Part shown: positions 35,366 to 44,752 of the stretch, piece after piece
Numbering within the stretch: position 1 is the first letter of the stretch
Layout of the letters: every line of letters begins with the position of its first letter
Source of the DNA: [Clostridium] asparagiforme DSM 15981
GTDB taxonomy: Bacteria; Bacillota; Clostridia; Lachnospirales; Lachnospiraceae
Assembly (NCBI GenBank): GCA_025149125.1
Contig: CP102272.1
Span: forward strand, 6,262,001 to 6,326,000
Length of the DNA stretch: 64,000 nucleotides
Direction: 5' to 3'
The notes under the pieces: generated by a model
Database searches by the model: none
The model's input: only the letters and a program-made list of their open reading frames with translations
What the model was told of the DNA's origin: nothing
Position numbers and translations under genes: made by a program

Positions 35366-36868
35366 TTACTCCCAGTTCCACCTCCCATACCTCCTCGTCA
35401 CCATCCCAATCTCCTCTATCACAGCCTCCGACACCTGTCCCGGAACCAACCTCCATCTCCAGTTCTCCCCCACCGTGGAAGGCGTGTTGATCCGGCAGTC
35501 ATTTCCCAGCCCCAGATAATCCTGCAGCGGAATTATACACATCCTGGCCTGGCTTCGCATAACCAAGCTGATAAACGGCAGGTGCAGCTCCTCCACCGGC
35601 GTATAATGGTCGCAGAGATAATCCCTGGCCAATTTCTGCTCCTCCGGCTTAATCGATTCAAACCATCCGGCAATGGTCTCATTATCATGTGTTCCCGTAT
35701 AAGCCACGCAATTTTCCGGATAATTGTGGGGCAGATAATCGCTGGCGCACCCGGAATCCCGGGAATCAAATGCGAACTCCAGCACCTTCATACCCGGATA
35801 TCCCGTCTCCGCCACCAGGCGGCGCACCGAGTCCGTCACATACCCCAGATCCTCCGCGATAATCTCCTTTTCCCCCAGCGCTTCCTTCACCCTGCGGAAC
35901 AAATCGATGCCCGGCCCCTGCTCCCAGTGTCCGCCCACCGCATTTTCCGCCCCGGCCGGGATGCTGAAATACTGGTCAAATCCCCGGAAATGGTCGATGC
36001 GCACCACATCGTACAGCCGGTAGCAGTAAGACAGCCGTTTAATCCACCACTCATACCCCGTTTGCCGGTGGTAATCCCATCGGTAAAGAGGATTTCCCCA
36101 GAGCTGCCCCGTCGCGGAAAATCCATCCGACGGACAGCCAGCCACGGCCTTGGGCACATTATTTTCATCCAGCTGGAACAGCTCGGGACTTGCCCAGGCG
36201 TCCGCGCTGTCCAGGGCCACGTAAATGGGAATATCCCCCACAATGCGGATTCCCCTGCTGTTGGCGTACGCCTTCAGCCTGTTCCACTGGCTCATAAACA
36301 AATATTGCAGGTACTGATGAAACTCAATGTCAAAATACAACTCACGCCGGTAATAATCCAACGCGTTCTGCCACCGCAGCCGGATGTCCTCCGCCCACTG
36401 CGTCCAGGCCGTCTGATCAAACCGCGCCTTCACCGCCATGTACAGGGCGTAGTCGTCCAGCCACCAGGCATTTTCCGCCTTAAACCGCAAAAACTCCGGG
36501 TCATTTCCCGCTTTGCTGCGCTCATAGGCTTTGCGCAGCAACGGGAAACGGTTCTCATACAGCTTCTCATAATCCACCAGCCCGGCATCCGCTCCCAGAT
36601 CCGCCGCCTCGCACTCCTCCCTAGCCAGAAGCCCCTCGTCCACCAATGCCTCCAGGCTGATATAGTATGGATTTCCCGCAAATGTGGAAAAGGACTGGTA
36701 GGGTGAATCCCCGTAACTGGTAGGCCCCAGAGGCAGAATCTGCCAGTAGGACTGTCCCGCCGCCTTTAGCTGGTCCACGAACTCGTAGGCCTCTTTTGAA
36801 AAACAGCCGATCCCGTACCGCGACGGCAGGCTGGCAACCGACAGCAAAATCCCGCTCTCTCGTCTCAT
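35366..36868 (-). CDS. malQ: 4-alpha-glucanotransferase (amylomaltase)
   Basis: A 500-residue GH77 enzyme. RESGILLSVASLPSRYGIGCF at the N-terminus and SYWQILPLGPTSYGDSPYQSFSTFAGNPY are family hallmarks; catalytic residues are in RIDHFRGF (nucleophile Asp), AEDLG (acid/base Glu) and YTGTHDNETI. It transfers glucan chains between maltodextrins, releasing glucose. It begins next to the stop of the upstream gene and belongs to the PTS operon, suggesting maltose/maltodextrin use. Confidence 0.95.
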   Translation of the reverse strand: MRRESGILLSVASLPSRYGIGCFSKEAYEFVDQLKAAGQSYWQILPLGPTSYGDSPYQSFSTFAGNPYYISLEALVDEGLLAREECEAADLGADAGLVDYEKLYENRFPLLRKAYERSKAGNDPEFLRFKAENAWWLDDYALYMAVKARFDQTAWTQWAEDIRLRWQNALDYYRRELYFDIEFHQYLQYLFMSQWNRLKAYANSRGIRIVGDIPIYVALDSADAWASPELFQLDENNVPKAVAGCPSDGFSATGQLWGNPLYRWDYHRQTGYEWWIKRLSYCYRLYDVVRIDHFRGFDQYFSIPAGAENAVGGHWEQGPGIDLFRRVKEALGEKEIIAEDLGYVTDSVRRLVAETGYPGMKVLEFAFDSRDSGCASDYLPHNYPENCVAYTGTHDNETIAGWFESIKPEEQKLARDYLCDHYTPVEELHLPFISLVMRSQARMCIIPLQDYLGLGNDCRINTPSTVGENWRWRLVPGQVSEAVIEEIGMVTRRYGRWNWE

Positions 36869-36869
36869 A

Positions 36870-37823
36870 TCACAATCTCCCTCTGCCCGGACATTTTTCC
36901 GGCTCGCACTCAATCATCACACCGTAGTGGTCTGAAACCACCGGGCCGTTTATTCCATTACAAATCACCTGAGACCTCAGAACCGGTATCTCCCGGTTGA
37001 CCCAGATATAGTCGATGCGCATTCCATTTTCATGCGCGCCCTCCGCGCCCGGCGCCGGACCGTCAGCGTTTTGCGGACTGTCCCTCCAGCCATCGATGAC
37101 GCCGCCAACCGTGACCCCGTTGTCCTTCGCCGCGGCCAGTCCGTAAGTGTCCAGCCAGCCGGAACCGCTCACCAGCTGCCATCCCTCGCCCTGCATTCCG
37201 GCCGGTGAGTTAAAATCTCCCATCAAAAAGCACAAATCCCCGGACGCGTTTTTCAGATAGCCGGAAAGCCGCTCCCACTGACCGGCAAAAGGCTCATCCC
37301 CGTCCTTCCACCAGCCCATATGAAGGCTGAAAAAGCGGCAGCGTTTTCCATGAAAATCCAGAATCATTTCCAGAGCCTTACGGGTTTTCCAATTTTTGTA
37401 ATCCCGGCTTCCCGTCAAATAAATCCATCCCGTCTGCGCTACGGGAAGGCGCGAAAACAGCGCCGTCCCCTCGTCATATCTGCCATAGCCGATCTTGGCC
37501 GGAACCCAGGTCCAGAAATAAGGCGCTCCGCCCTCCGCCAGCAGCCCGGCCAGCCGGTAAGCGTGATTGTCCGCCCGGACAGGAATTACCGCGCCCCGCG
37601 CCCCGGCTTCAACCTTCGACTCATTTCCGCGCTCCCGGCACTCCACAAACCCCAGCGCCCCCAGCCGCTCCTGCCCCACCGCCGGTTCTCCCATACTCTG
37701 GTTGACCTCCTGCAGCGCGACCACATCCGGCCGTTCCCGGAGTACCGCCTCCGCAAACAATTTCAGCTTATTCTCATAATCCGGTTCCACCAGACTGTGT
37801 GTGTTCAACGTAATCAGCTTCAT
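36870..37823 (-). CDS. Endonuclease/exonuclease/phosphatase-family protein
   Basis: A 317-residue member of the EEP (DNase I-like) fold: MKLITLNTHS at the start, VVALQEVNQ (metal Glu) near 35, LMGDFNSP near 190, RIDYIWV near 275 and VSDHYGV near 300. No signal peptide. Members hydrolyse phosphodiesters of nucleic acids, sphingolipids or sugar phosphates. The gene is sandwiched between a PTS permease and malQ with 1-10 bp gaps, so in this context it could act on a phosphorylated sugar or phosphodiester; this is inference. Confidence 0.85.
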   Translation of the reverse strand: MKLITLNTHSLVEPDYENKLKLFAEAVLRERPDVVALQEVNQSMGEPAVGQERLGALGFVECRERGNESKVEAGARGAVIPVRADNHAYRLAGLLAEGGAPYFWTWVPAKIGYGRYDEGTALFSRLPVAQTGWIYLTGSRDYKNWKTRKALEMILDFHGKRCRFFSLHMGWWKDGDEPFAGQWERLSGYLKNASGDLCFLMGDFNSPAGMQGEGWQLVSGSGWLDTYGLAAAKDNGVTVGGVIDGWRDSPQNADGPAPGAEGAHENGMRIDYIWVNREIPVLRSQVICNGINGPVVSDHYGVMIECEPEKCPGRGRL

Positions 37824-37832
37824 AGCAGCTCC

Positions 37833-40073
37833 TTACAATAGATCGTTGATATCGGATTTCAGCACGTCGGCCTTGGGACCGTATACCGCCTGAATCCCCT
37901 CGTCCTTCTTAATCAGCCCCATGGCTCCCTCTGCCTTCCAGGCGGTAAGCTCCGCCACCTTGGACACATCCTTCACCGTAACCCGCAGCCGGGTCATACA
38001 GGCGTCCACAAAGGAGATATTCTCCCGGCCGCCCAAGAGGCCGATGATCCGCTCCGCCTGGCTGTCCTTCCCAACCGCGCTGCCATTCCCATTTCCCGCC
38101 GCCGGACTCTCATCCCCAGCGCCGTCATCCGTGTAATTGCCCAAACGCCCAGGCGTCGCAAAATGGAACTTTCCAATCATAAAATACGCCACCGCGTATC
38201 CCACGGCAAAGAACACCGCCACACAGATCACAAAATTGATCAGATCGCCCGTAAGCCCCGCCTTCACAGACATGGGAATTCTGGTCAGAAACTCCAGATT
38301 TCCAAAGGAATGCAGCCGCAGGTGAATCAGTCCCGCCATGGCAAACGCGCATCCCTGAAGCACCGCGTAGACCACATACAGCGGCAGCGCGCAGAACATA
38401 AACATAAACTCCAGCGGCTCCGTAACGCCGGTCAAAAACACCGCCAGCACAGTGGAAACAAACATGGAACGGTACTTCTGGCGCTTGTCGGCGTCCACTC
38501 TCCGGTACATAGCCAGAGCGATTCCCAATAACAGGCCCGTAGCCCCGATCATCTGTCCCACCTTAAACCGCGCGGGCGTCACAGTAGTCAAAAGCTGCTG
38601 ATAACCGGCCATATCCCCTGCGCCCTTCAAATTAATCAAATCCGTTGCCCATGCCAGCCACAGCGGGTCCTGACCAAACACCTGCGCCCCCGCGTTTGCC
38701 CCGGTAAGCATCGTATAAGTTCCGCCGAAGGACGTATAATTCATCGGAATAGTCAACATATGGTGCAGACCAAAAGGAAGCAGCATCCGCTCTAAAGTCC
38801 CGTAGATAAACGGAGCCAGCACTGGTGAGGTATCCGAGGAATTGGCAATCCACACGCCGAAGCTGTTGATCCCGGACTGCACCACCGGCCACACCACGGC
38901 CAGCACCACGGAAATGATCACGGACCACAGAATCACCACCATGGGCACAAAACGCTTGCCGTTAAAAAACGCCAGCGCGTCCGGCAGCCTGCGGTAATTA
39001 TAATACTTATTATAAATGGTACCGCCCACAAATCCGGAAATAATTCCCACAAACACGCCCATATTCAGAGCCGGCGCTCCCAGCACCGAGGTGAAATACC
39101 CGTTCACCAGTATTTCCTTTCCAAACAGCGTGTGGGTCACCGCCGCCGGATCAGCCAGATCCGCGCTGCTGACCCCAAAGATCGCTCCCGTGACCACGTT
39201 GATCAGGATAAATGCAATCACAGCCGCAAACGCGCCGCCCGCCTTCTCCTTCGCCCAGGAGCCGCCGATGGCTACCGCGAATAAAATGTGCAGATTATTG
39301 ATCACCGCCCAGCCAATGGTCTCCATTGTGCTTCCAACGGTCATGACCACGCCCATATCCGCCCCGGCCATCTGCACCAGCTTACCCACGCTGATCATCA
39401 GCCCGGCCGCTGGCATAACGGCGATTACCGTCATCAGCACCTTACCCAGTTTTTGTAAGAAATCGAAATTGATTATGGATTTTTTCTTTTTCTTCTCTAT
39501 CTGGTTCCCGGCCTTTCCGTCACGACCGTCTCCCGCTGCGCTTCCTCCACCGGCCGTCTCAGCTCCCGTCCCCACTCTCTCCTCACCGCCGCACTCATCC
39601 AGCACCGTAATAATGGTCGTCTCTCCAGCCTTCACCGCGCCCAACTCTGCATTCATGGCACGCCCTTCCATACCACCGCAAATCAGCACCGGCGTAATGG
39701 TCTCCACCTGTCTCTCCTTCAGCCCTTCCAGATCCGCCTCTGCGACCAGATCCCCAGCCTTCACCTGGTCCCCGACCTTCACATGGCATTTAAAAAACTC
39801 CCCTTTGAGCGCCACCGTCTCCAACCCGAAATGCACCAACACCTCAACGCCTTCCCGGCTGCGAAACCCATACGCGTGCAGCGTCTCCGCCACAGACACC
39901 ACCTCGCCGTCCACCGGGCTTACAATCCGGCCGTCCTCCGGCGCCACGGCGACCCCGTCCCCGATAATCTTCTGGGAAAACACCGGATCCGGCACCTGAT
40001 CCACCGGCACTGCGTTTCCCGTCACCGGCGAGACAATGCGGATTCCCTCGCAGCCATCCATTCTCTGTTTCAT
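37833..40073 (-). CDS. PTS permease, glucose/maltose type, EIIA-EIIC-EIIB fusion
   Basis: A 746-residue sugar phosphotransferase permease. EIIA-glc-like domain at about 15-160 with the phosphorylated His in VHFGLETVALKG; a Gly/Ala/Lys-rich linker; EIIC with about ten membrane segments (from INFDFLQKLGKVLMTVI near 200 to the 620s); EIIB at the C-terminus with Cys in FVDACMTRLR. The A-C-B order is less common than C-B-A. ATG 40073 is chosen since AGGAG lies 9 bp upstream; the earlier ATG lies on the operator. Imports and phosphorylates glucose, maltose or another glucoside, consistent with malQ in the operon. Confidence 0.9.
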   Translation of the reverse strand: MKQRMDGCEGIRIVSPVTGNAVPVDQVPDPVFSQKIIGDGVAVAPEDGRIVSPVDGEVVSVAETLHAYGFRSREGVEVLVHFGLETVALKGEFFKCHVKVGDQVKAGDLVAEADLEGLKERQVETITPVLICGGMEGRAMNAELGAVKAGETTIITVLDECGGEERVGTGAETAGGGSAAGDGRDGKAGNQIEKKKKKSIINFDFLQKLGKVLMTVIAVMPAAGLMISVGKLVQMAGADMGVVMTVGSTMETIGWAVINNLHILFAVAIGGSWAKEKAGGAFAAVIAFILINVVTGAIFGVSSADLADPAAVTHTLFGKEILVNGYFTSVLGAPALNMGVFVGIISGFVGGTIYNKYYNYRRLPDALAFFNGKRFVPMVVILWSVIISVVLAVVWPVVQSGINSFGVWIANSSDTSPVLAPFIYGTLERMLLPFGLHHMLTIPMNYTSFGGTYTMLTGANAGAQVFGQDPLWLAWATDLINLKGAGDMAGYQQLLTTVTPARFKVGQMIGATGLLLGIALAMYRRVDADKRQKYRSMFVSTVLAVFLTGVTEPLEFMFMFCALPLYVVYAVLQGCAFAMAGLIHLRLHSFGNLEFLTRIPMSVKAGLTGDLINFVICVAVFFAVGYAVAYFMIGKFHFATPGRLGNYTDDGAGDESPAAGNGNGSAVGKDSQAERIIGLLGGRENISFVDACMTRLRVTVKDVSKVAELTAWKAEGAMGLIKKDEGIQAVYGPKADVLKSDINDLL

Positions 40074-40107
40074 ATCCATCCTCCTGAAATTCATTTGCGC
40101 AACTTTG

Positions 40108-40153
40108 TGCAACCGCTTGCATTAAATATAGAATAGCCGCCCAATAAATTCAA
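40108..40153 (-). promoter_or_regulatory. PTS operon promoter with LacI-type operator
   Basis: On the minus strand TTGAAT (40153-40148), 17 bp, TATATT (40130-40125). Three bases further, at the expected transcription start, lies the palindrome TGCAAGCGGTTGCA (40121-40108), a textbook LacI/GalR-family operator. Additional half-sites TTGTGCAA and TTGCGCAA follow at 40112-40094. Confidence 0.82.
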
Positions 40154-40268
40154 CTATTTTTTCCAACATTTTCGCTTTTCTACCTTTTATCCAAAAACAC
40201 CGCTCTCTTTTTGTGCATTTTTATAACGCAAACCAACGCTACAACTTATGCAAACAATGCAAATCCAT

Positions 40269-40297
40269 TTGACAAATTTTGCATAACCCGATAAAAT
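40269..40297 (+). promoter_or_regulatory. Promoter of the LacI-family gene
   Basis: TTGACA (40269-40274), 17 bp, TAAAAT (40292-40297), 35 bp before the start codon and followed by AGGAGG. Confidence 0.75.
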
Positions 40298-40332
40298 AGA
40301 ACTAAATCAAAAGTCCAATCAGGAGGCCGCCT

Positions 40333-41370
40333 ATGCCCGTAACCATAAAAGATGTCGCCGCCCTTGCCGGCGTATCCCCCTCAACCGTATCCCGCACCTG
40401 CAAGGATCACCCGTCCATCAGCCGCCAGACCAAGGAAAAAGTACGCCTGGCCATGGAGCAGCTGGGATACGAGCCGAATTTCCAGGCCAGCAGCCTGGCC
40501 ACCCAGAACTCCCGCACCATCGGCATCATTCTCCCCCCGTCCCAGAAGGAAGCCTACGAGAACTCCTTCTATCTGGAAGTAATCCGTGGAATCAGCCAGC
40601 ACTGCAACCAAAAGCAGTACATCAACACCGTGATTACCGGACAGAACGAGGAGGAAATCCTGGATGCCGTCAAGATTATGGCCAAAAAAGGCCAGGCCGA
40701 GGGCCACATCGTGCTCTACTCAAAAGAACAGGACCCGGTAATCGATTATCTCTATGACGAGGGCCTTTTATACGTGCTCATCGGAAAAGCCTACCGGAAC
40801 GTCAACCAGACCATCTATGTGGACAACGACAACGTACTGGCTGGCAGGGAAGCCGCGGACTACCTGTTTGGGCTGGGCCACCGCCGGATCGCCTACCTGT
40901 CCGGAGACCACTCCCTGCTCTTCAACAACGACCGGAAGTCCGGCTACCTACTGTCACTGGCGGAGCACCAGGTCCCCTTCCGCCCCGATCTGTGCATTGA
41001 GGCGCCCGAAGTACCCGAGGAACGAAACCTGGCCCTGGAAACCCTTCTGACCGCCAAAGACCGCCCCACCGCGGTTCTGGTCAGCGACGACATTCTGGCC
41101 ATGGCCCTGGAAAAGACCTGTGCCGAACTGGGAATCTCCATCCCGGGAGACCTATCCATCATCTCCTTCAACAACTCCCTCTTCGCCCGCCTGACCTACC
41201 CGCCCCTTACAAGCGTGGACATCAACTCCTTCCAGCTGGGCATCGAGGCGGCCGCCCAGATGATCAGCCATATCGAGACCCCGGATCTGATGGCCACCAA
41301 AACCATCGTCCCCCACCACATCGTGGCGCGGGAGAGCTGCAAAGCCGTAATCGGAGAAACATGCGTATGA
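40333..41370 (+). CDS. LacI/GalR-family regulator (MalR-like)
   Basis: A 345-residue LacI protein. HTH VTIKDVAALAGVSPSTVSRTCKDHPSIS at residues 3-30, then the hinge and periplasmic-binding-like domain (NSRTIGIILPP, YVDNDNVLAGREAADYLFGLGHRRIAYLSG). Divergent from the PTS-malQ operon, which has a matching palindromic operator at its promoter, so it is the likely repressor, relieved by a maltose- or glucoside-derived ligand. Confidence 0.92.
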   Translation: MPVTIKDVAALAGVSPSTVSRTCKDHPSISRQTKEKVRLAMEQLGYEPNFQASSLATQNSRTIGIILPPSQKEAYENSFYLEVIRGISQHCNQKQYINTVITGQNEEEILDAVKIMAKKGQAEGHIVLYSKEQDPVIDYLYDEGLLYVLIGKAYRNVNQTIYVDNDNVLAGREAADYLFGLGHRRIAYLSGDHSLLFNNDRKSGYLLSLAEHQVPFRPDLCIEAPEVPEERNLALETLLTAKDRPTAVLVSDDILAMALEKTCAELGISIPGDLSIISFNNSLFARLTYPPLTSVDINSFQLGIEAAAQMISHIETPDLMATKTIVPHHIVARESCKAVIGETCV

Positions 41371-41828
41371 AAATAGAACGGTATGAAAAAGGATCCTTCG
41401 CCGTAATCGGAAAAGAAGGATCCACCACAGACGGAACTGGATTTATTCAGCGGTTATGGGAGGATGCCAATTCCCATTTCGAAGAAATTCAACACCTGGC
41501 CAAGAAGGGCAGAGACGGAACGATCGCCGGCATATGGGGCGCAATGTCTGATTTTTCCCGTACGTTCAATCCCTGGGAGGATTTCAGCCGGGGACTTTAT
41601 CTCGCGGGAGTCGAATGCGAACTTGACGCCGAAGCCCCCGACGGATGGACAAAATGGATCGTTCCCGGCTACGAATATATATCCGCGGCGTGTGAGACCG
41701 AACACACCTTTTCCGATACGATTCAATATTTACACGAACACAATCTGACGCTGGCAGGCGCTGTCCAGGACTTCACCTGCCCGCAGACCGGAATCAATTA
41801 TATGCTCTTTCCCATCCGGAAGCTGTAG
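41361..41828 (+). CDS. GyrI-like effector-binding domain protein
   Basis: A 155-residue stand-alone GyrI-like/AraC effector-binding domain: opens KIERYEKGSFAVIG and ends GYEYISAACET...INYMLFPIRKL, the AraE_bind pattern. No DNA-binding domain. It overlaps the 3' end of the LacI gene by 10 bp (start ATG 41361 with GGAG upstream, or 41367). Such proteins bind amphipathic small molecules; some hydrolyse them. The link to the LacI regulator is unclear. Confidence 0.82.
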   Translation: MRMKIERYEKGSFAVIGKEGSTTDGTGFIQRLWEDANSHFEEIQHLAKKGRDGTIAGIWGAMSDFSRTFNPWEDFSRGLYLAGVECELDAEAPDGWTKWIVPGYEYISAACETEHTFSDTIQYLHEHNLTLAGAVQDFTCPQTGINYMLFPIRKL

Positions 41829-41885
41829 ACTCACGCTCTGCGGCTTCCGTTTTAATTCCCCCTTTTCGGCGGATGCCTCCGCCCA

Positions 41886-43319
41886 TTATTTTCTCTTCAG
41901 CGGCAGCCACAAAACAAACACCGCCCCATGCCCCGGAGCCGTCCGGTTGTACGCTTCCACCCTTCCCCCCTGATATTCCATCGCCGTGCGCGCGATGGAC
42001 AGCCCGATGCCGAAATTGCCTCCCTGCCCTTTATAAAACCGCTCAAAAACATGGGGTAAATCTTGCTCCGGGAAACCGGGCCCGTCGTCCCCGATTGTGA
42101 CCGCGGCCCAACCGTCCCGCACCTCAGCCTTCACCTCCACCAGGCCAGCCGCATAGCGCACACAGTTGGAGATCACGTTGCGGAACGCCCGTTCCAGCAG
42201 CTCCCGGTCGGCCAACGCCATTACCGGTTCCAATCCCTCCTGCATCTGAAACTGAATCTGCTCCGCAACCTCCATCCCCTTCAGGGAAGTCAGCTCATCC
42301 CGGATAAACCCGGCCAGGTCCATTTCCCGGCAATCTAACTCCACCCTTCCCCCGTCCAGCTTTGACATCGTAAGAATTCCGTCCACCAGCTCCTTCATCC
42401 GCATGGCCTCCTCCAGAATAATCCCTGCGGCCTCCTGATGATCCGGGAATACACCGCACTGTATCCCCTGGGCGTAACCGCAAATGGACATAAGCGGCGT
42501 GCGCAGCTCATGGGACGCGTTCTGGAAAAATGCCGTCTGCTGCCGGTTTAGCTGTTCCAGCTCCCCGGCCATCCGGTTAAAATCCCTTCTCAGCTCCTCA
42601 ATCTCCCGGATGGAACACGGCCGTTCCATCCGTGTAAACCGCCCCTTTCCAATACTCCGCGTGTGGCAGCACAACGCCTGAAGCGGCTTTGCGATGCTCC
42701 CGGCGACCACCCAGGCCGCGGCCAGCGCCAAAAGGACCAGCGCGCCGGCGATCAGCAGCAAAAGCGCGCCGGTGTAAGAGAGCAGCGCCTTCGTATCCGG
42801 AACCGCCACATAACAGAACAGATACTTCCCCCGGATATTGGTATGGCTCTCCGTCTCATACAGGCTGATCAGATAACGCCCATCCCCTACTCTGGCTTCC
42901 TGTATGTCCTCCCAACCCTCCTTCCCCTGTTCACGGCTCAGGATCATTTCCCGGCAGACCTCATAGATGGCCTGGGTATCCGGCTGGTAGTCCCCTGTCT
43001 TGGGGTAAGTCAGCTTCAACCGCGAATTGACGGCCAGAAGCTGGGCCCTGGGCCTATCCTTGCGGATAAACGCCCTGATCTGGCTCAAAAATTCCTTGGA
43101 CAGCTCCTTCTCCTCATCCATTGACAGCTCCTCATCCCCGCTGTAAAGCCGGTCCCCCATACTCCGTATCTGGCCCATCATCGCCTCCAGACTCTGTCTG
43201 GAAAGCCGGTTCATATACCAGTCCGAAGCGGACGAAAAAATCCCCCAGGACAGCAGGGGAAACAATAAAATCAGAAACAGCATTGGAATGAAAATGCGCA
43301 TGCGTATGCGGGAAATCAT
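41886..43319 (-). CDS. Membrane sensor histidine kinase
   Basis: A 477-residue HAMP-containing kinase. Membrane segments at about 8-29 and 182-207 flank an extracellular sensor domain of about 150 residues; HAMP follows (208-260); the H box is QNASHELRTPL with His270; N box SNCVRYA, G1 GDDGPGFPEQ, F box ERFYKG and G2 GGNFGIGLSI are all present. Partner of the response regulator whose gene overlaps it by 4 bp upstream. Signal unknown. Confidence 0.93.
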   Translation of the reverse strand: MISRIRMRIFIPMLFLILLFPLLSWGIFSSASDWYMNRLSRQSLEAMMGQIRSMGDRLYSGDEELSMDEEKELSKEFLSQIRAFIRKDRPRAQLLAVNSRLKLTYPKTGDYQPDTQAIYEVCREMILSREQGKEGWEDIQEARVGDGRYLISLYETESHTNIRGKYLFCYVAVPDTKALLSYTGALLLLIAGALVLLALAAAWVVAGSIAKPLQALCCHTRSIGKGRFTRMERPCSIREIEELRRDFNRMAGELEQLNRQQTAFFQNASHELRTPLMSICGYAQGIQCGVFPDHQEAAGIILEEAMRMKELVDGILTMSKLDGGRVELDCREMDLAGFIRDELTSLKGMEVAEQIQFQMQEGLEPVMALADRELLERAFRNVISNCVRYAAGLVEVKAEVRDGWAAVTIGDDGPGFPEQDLPHVFERFYKGQGGNFGIGLSIARTAMEYQGGRVEAYNRTAPGHGAVFVLWLPLKRK

Positions 43320-44017
43320 GTTTCACCCTCCTTCCCGCCCTCCAGGCGGAACCCGAACCCCCAAACCGTCTTAACCGATGCGCTGCAGCCCGCCTCCTTC
43401 AGCTTTCGGCGCAGCCGTTTCACCAGATCGTCCGCCACCCGCGTGTCCAGCTCATAATCCGGCAGCTTCCAGATCTCCCGCATCAGCTCCTGCTTGGACA
43501 CAGCCTGACCGGCGCGCTCCAACAGATAGGAAAGAAAATCGAACTCCGTTGGCGTGACCGAAAACGCTTCCCCGCCCACCGTAATGGTCCGCGCCCCCTG
43601 CTCCAGCAGAAGATTCCCGCATTTAAACGCCGCGGGAGCCTCCGTCTGGCTGTACTCCGCCCGCCTGAACAGGGCCTTGACCCTGGCCACCAGCTCCAGC
43701 GGCAAAAACGGCTTCACCATATAATCGTCGCTTCCCAGGGTAATTCCCGTCACCCGGTCCAGCGGACTGTCCTTGGCGGATACAATCATGATCGGCACCC
43801 GGCTCTCCCCGCGGATTCTGGCGCACAGGCTCAGGCCGTCCGTGCCCGGCATCATGATATCCAGTATGATCAGATCAGGACAGCGCTCACTAAACGCCTG
43901 AAACAGGCTGTCCCCATCCGCAAACGTCCTCACCTCATACCCCTCGTTGGCCAGAAACGTCTGGATCAGGTTGCGTATATGCAGTTCATCGTCCGCCACG
44001 TAAATGGATTTCGCCAT
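43316..44017 (-). CDS. OmpR-family response regulator
   Basis: A 233-residue regulator. Receiver domain with DDE acidic pair (YVADDELHI), phospho-Asp in LIILDIMMPGTDG near residue 50, Lys in DYMVKPF; OmpR-type winged helix in the C-terminal half (FSVTPTEFDFLSYLLERAG, LDTRVADDLVKRLRRKL). ATG 44017 with GGAGGG upstream is preferred to the GTG at 44029. First gene of the pair. Confidence 0.94.
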   Translation of the reverse strand: MAKSIYVADDELHIRNLIQTFLANEGYEVRTFADGDSLFQAFSERCPDLIILDIMMPGTDGLSLCARIRGESRVPIMIVSAKDSPLDRVTGITLGSDDYMVKPFLPLELVARVKALFRRAEYSQTEAPAAFKCGNLLLEQGARTITVGGEAFSVTPTEFDFLSYLLERAGQAVSKQELMREIWKLPDYELDTRVADDLVKRLRRKLKEAGCSASVKTVWGFGFRLEGGKEGET

Positions 44018-44100
44018 ATTTCCCTCCACAAATTCGTATTTATGGCTATCTTACCATCCAGTCAGGAATTCGTAAACCGCTGCCACAATTTTGCCACAGC

Positions 44101-44129
44101 TTGAAACTGTTATAGCCGCCATGTACTAT
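44101..44129 (+). promoter_or_regulatory. Possible promoter of the secreted coiled-coil protein gene
   Basis: TTGAAA (44101-44106), 17 bp, TACTAT (44124-44129), in the gap shared with the response regulator gene. Confidence 0.5.
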
Positions 44130-44185
44130 GCTATTATATCATTGTAGAACAGATACCATTCTAAATTGCCCAGGAGGAATCACAG

Positions 44186-44668
44186 ATGAAACTGAAAAAG
44201 ACAGCTACGCTGCTCTGCACGGCCGCCCTGGCCTGCACCATGAGTTTCCCCGCATTTGCAGCCCAGACGAAAGCCGAGTACCGGGACGAGTCCGCCCAGA
44301 CCCGCCAGGAGCTGGAGACCACGGGGAACGAAATCTCGCGCATCAAAGACGAGAACAAGACCGCCTCCACCCAGTGCCGGGAAATCCGCAAAGCCCAGAA
44401 GGAAGCCGGACAGTTGAAGGAGAACAAGGACGCCTGGAAACAGGTAAAAGAGCTGAAAAACGACATCACCGGAATCCAGGTATCCTACACGGATGCGTCC
44501 GGACAGGTCAGGCTCTTAAAGGCCCAGGCCAGAGCGGACGCCGCCGAGGGACGCTACGACGAAGCCCTCGCCAAGCTGGACCAGGCCCTTGACCAGAAAA
44601 AAGAAGCCCTGAACTATATGGAACAGATTCAGAACATCTGGGATCAGATCGACCAGCTGATCCAATAA
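44186..44668 (+). CDS. Secreted coiled-coil protein of unknown function
   Basis: A 160-residue protein with a clear signal peptide (KLKKTATLLCTAALACTMSF, cleavage after AFA near residue 25). The mature part is almost entirely charged heptad-like helix (Lys, Glu, Gln, Ala), with no cysteines needed for a fold apart from one. GGAGG precedes the ATG. It is transcribed away from the two-component genes, across a 168-bp gap, and could be a target or an extracellular partner of that sensor. No family recognised. Confidence 0.75.
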   Translation: MKLKKTATLLCTAALACTMSFPAFAAQTKAEYRDESAQTRQELETTGNEISRIKDENKTASTQCREIRKAQKEAGQLKENKDAWKQVKELKNDITGIQVSYTDASGQVRLLKAQARADAAEGRYDEALAKLDQALDQKKEALNYMEQIQNIWDQIDQLIQ

Positions 44669-44691
44669 AATAAAACCATCGGCCGCAGATA

Positions 44692-44741
44692 AAAGCCCCC
44701 GGGCCGCAGCAGACGTTCCTCTGCCGCACCCCGGGGGCTTT
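44692..44741. terminator. Bidirectional terminator between the coiled-coil gene and thrS
   Basis: A very strong stem, AAAGCCCCCGGG with CCCGGGGGCTTT plus an inner GCAGCAGA/TCTGC arm, lies between two converging genes and has T or A runs on both sides. Confidence 0.85.
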
Positions 44742-44752
44742 CATTCATCTAT

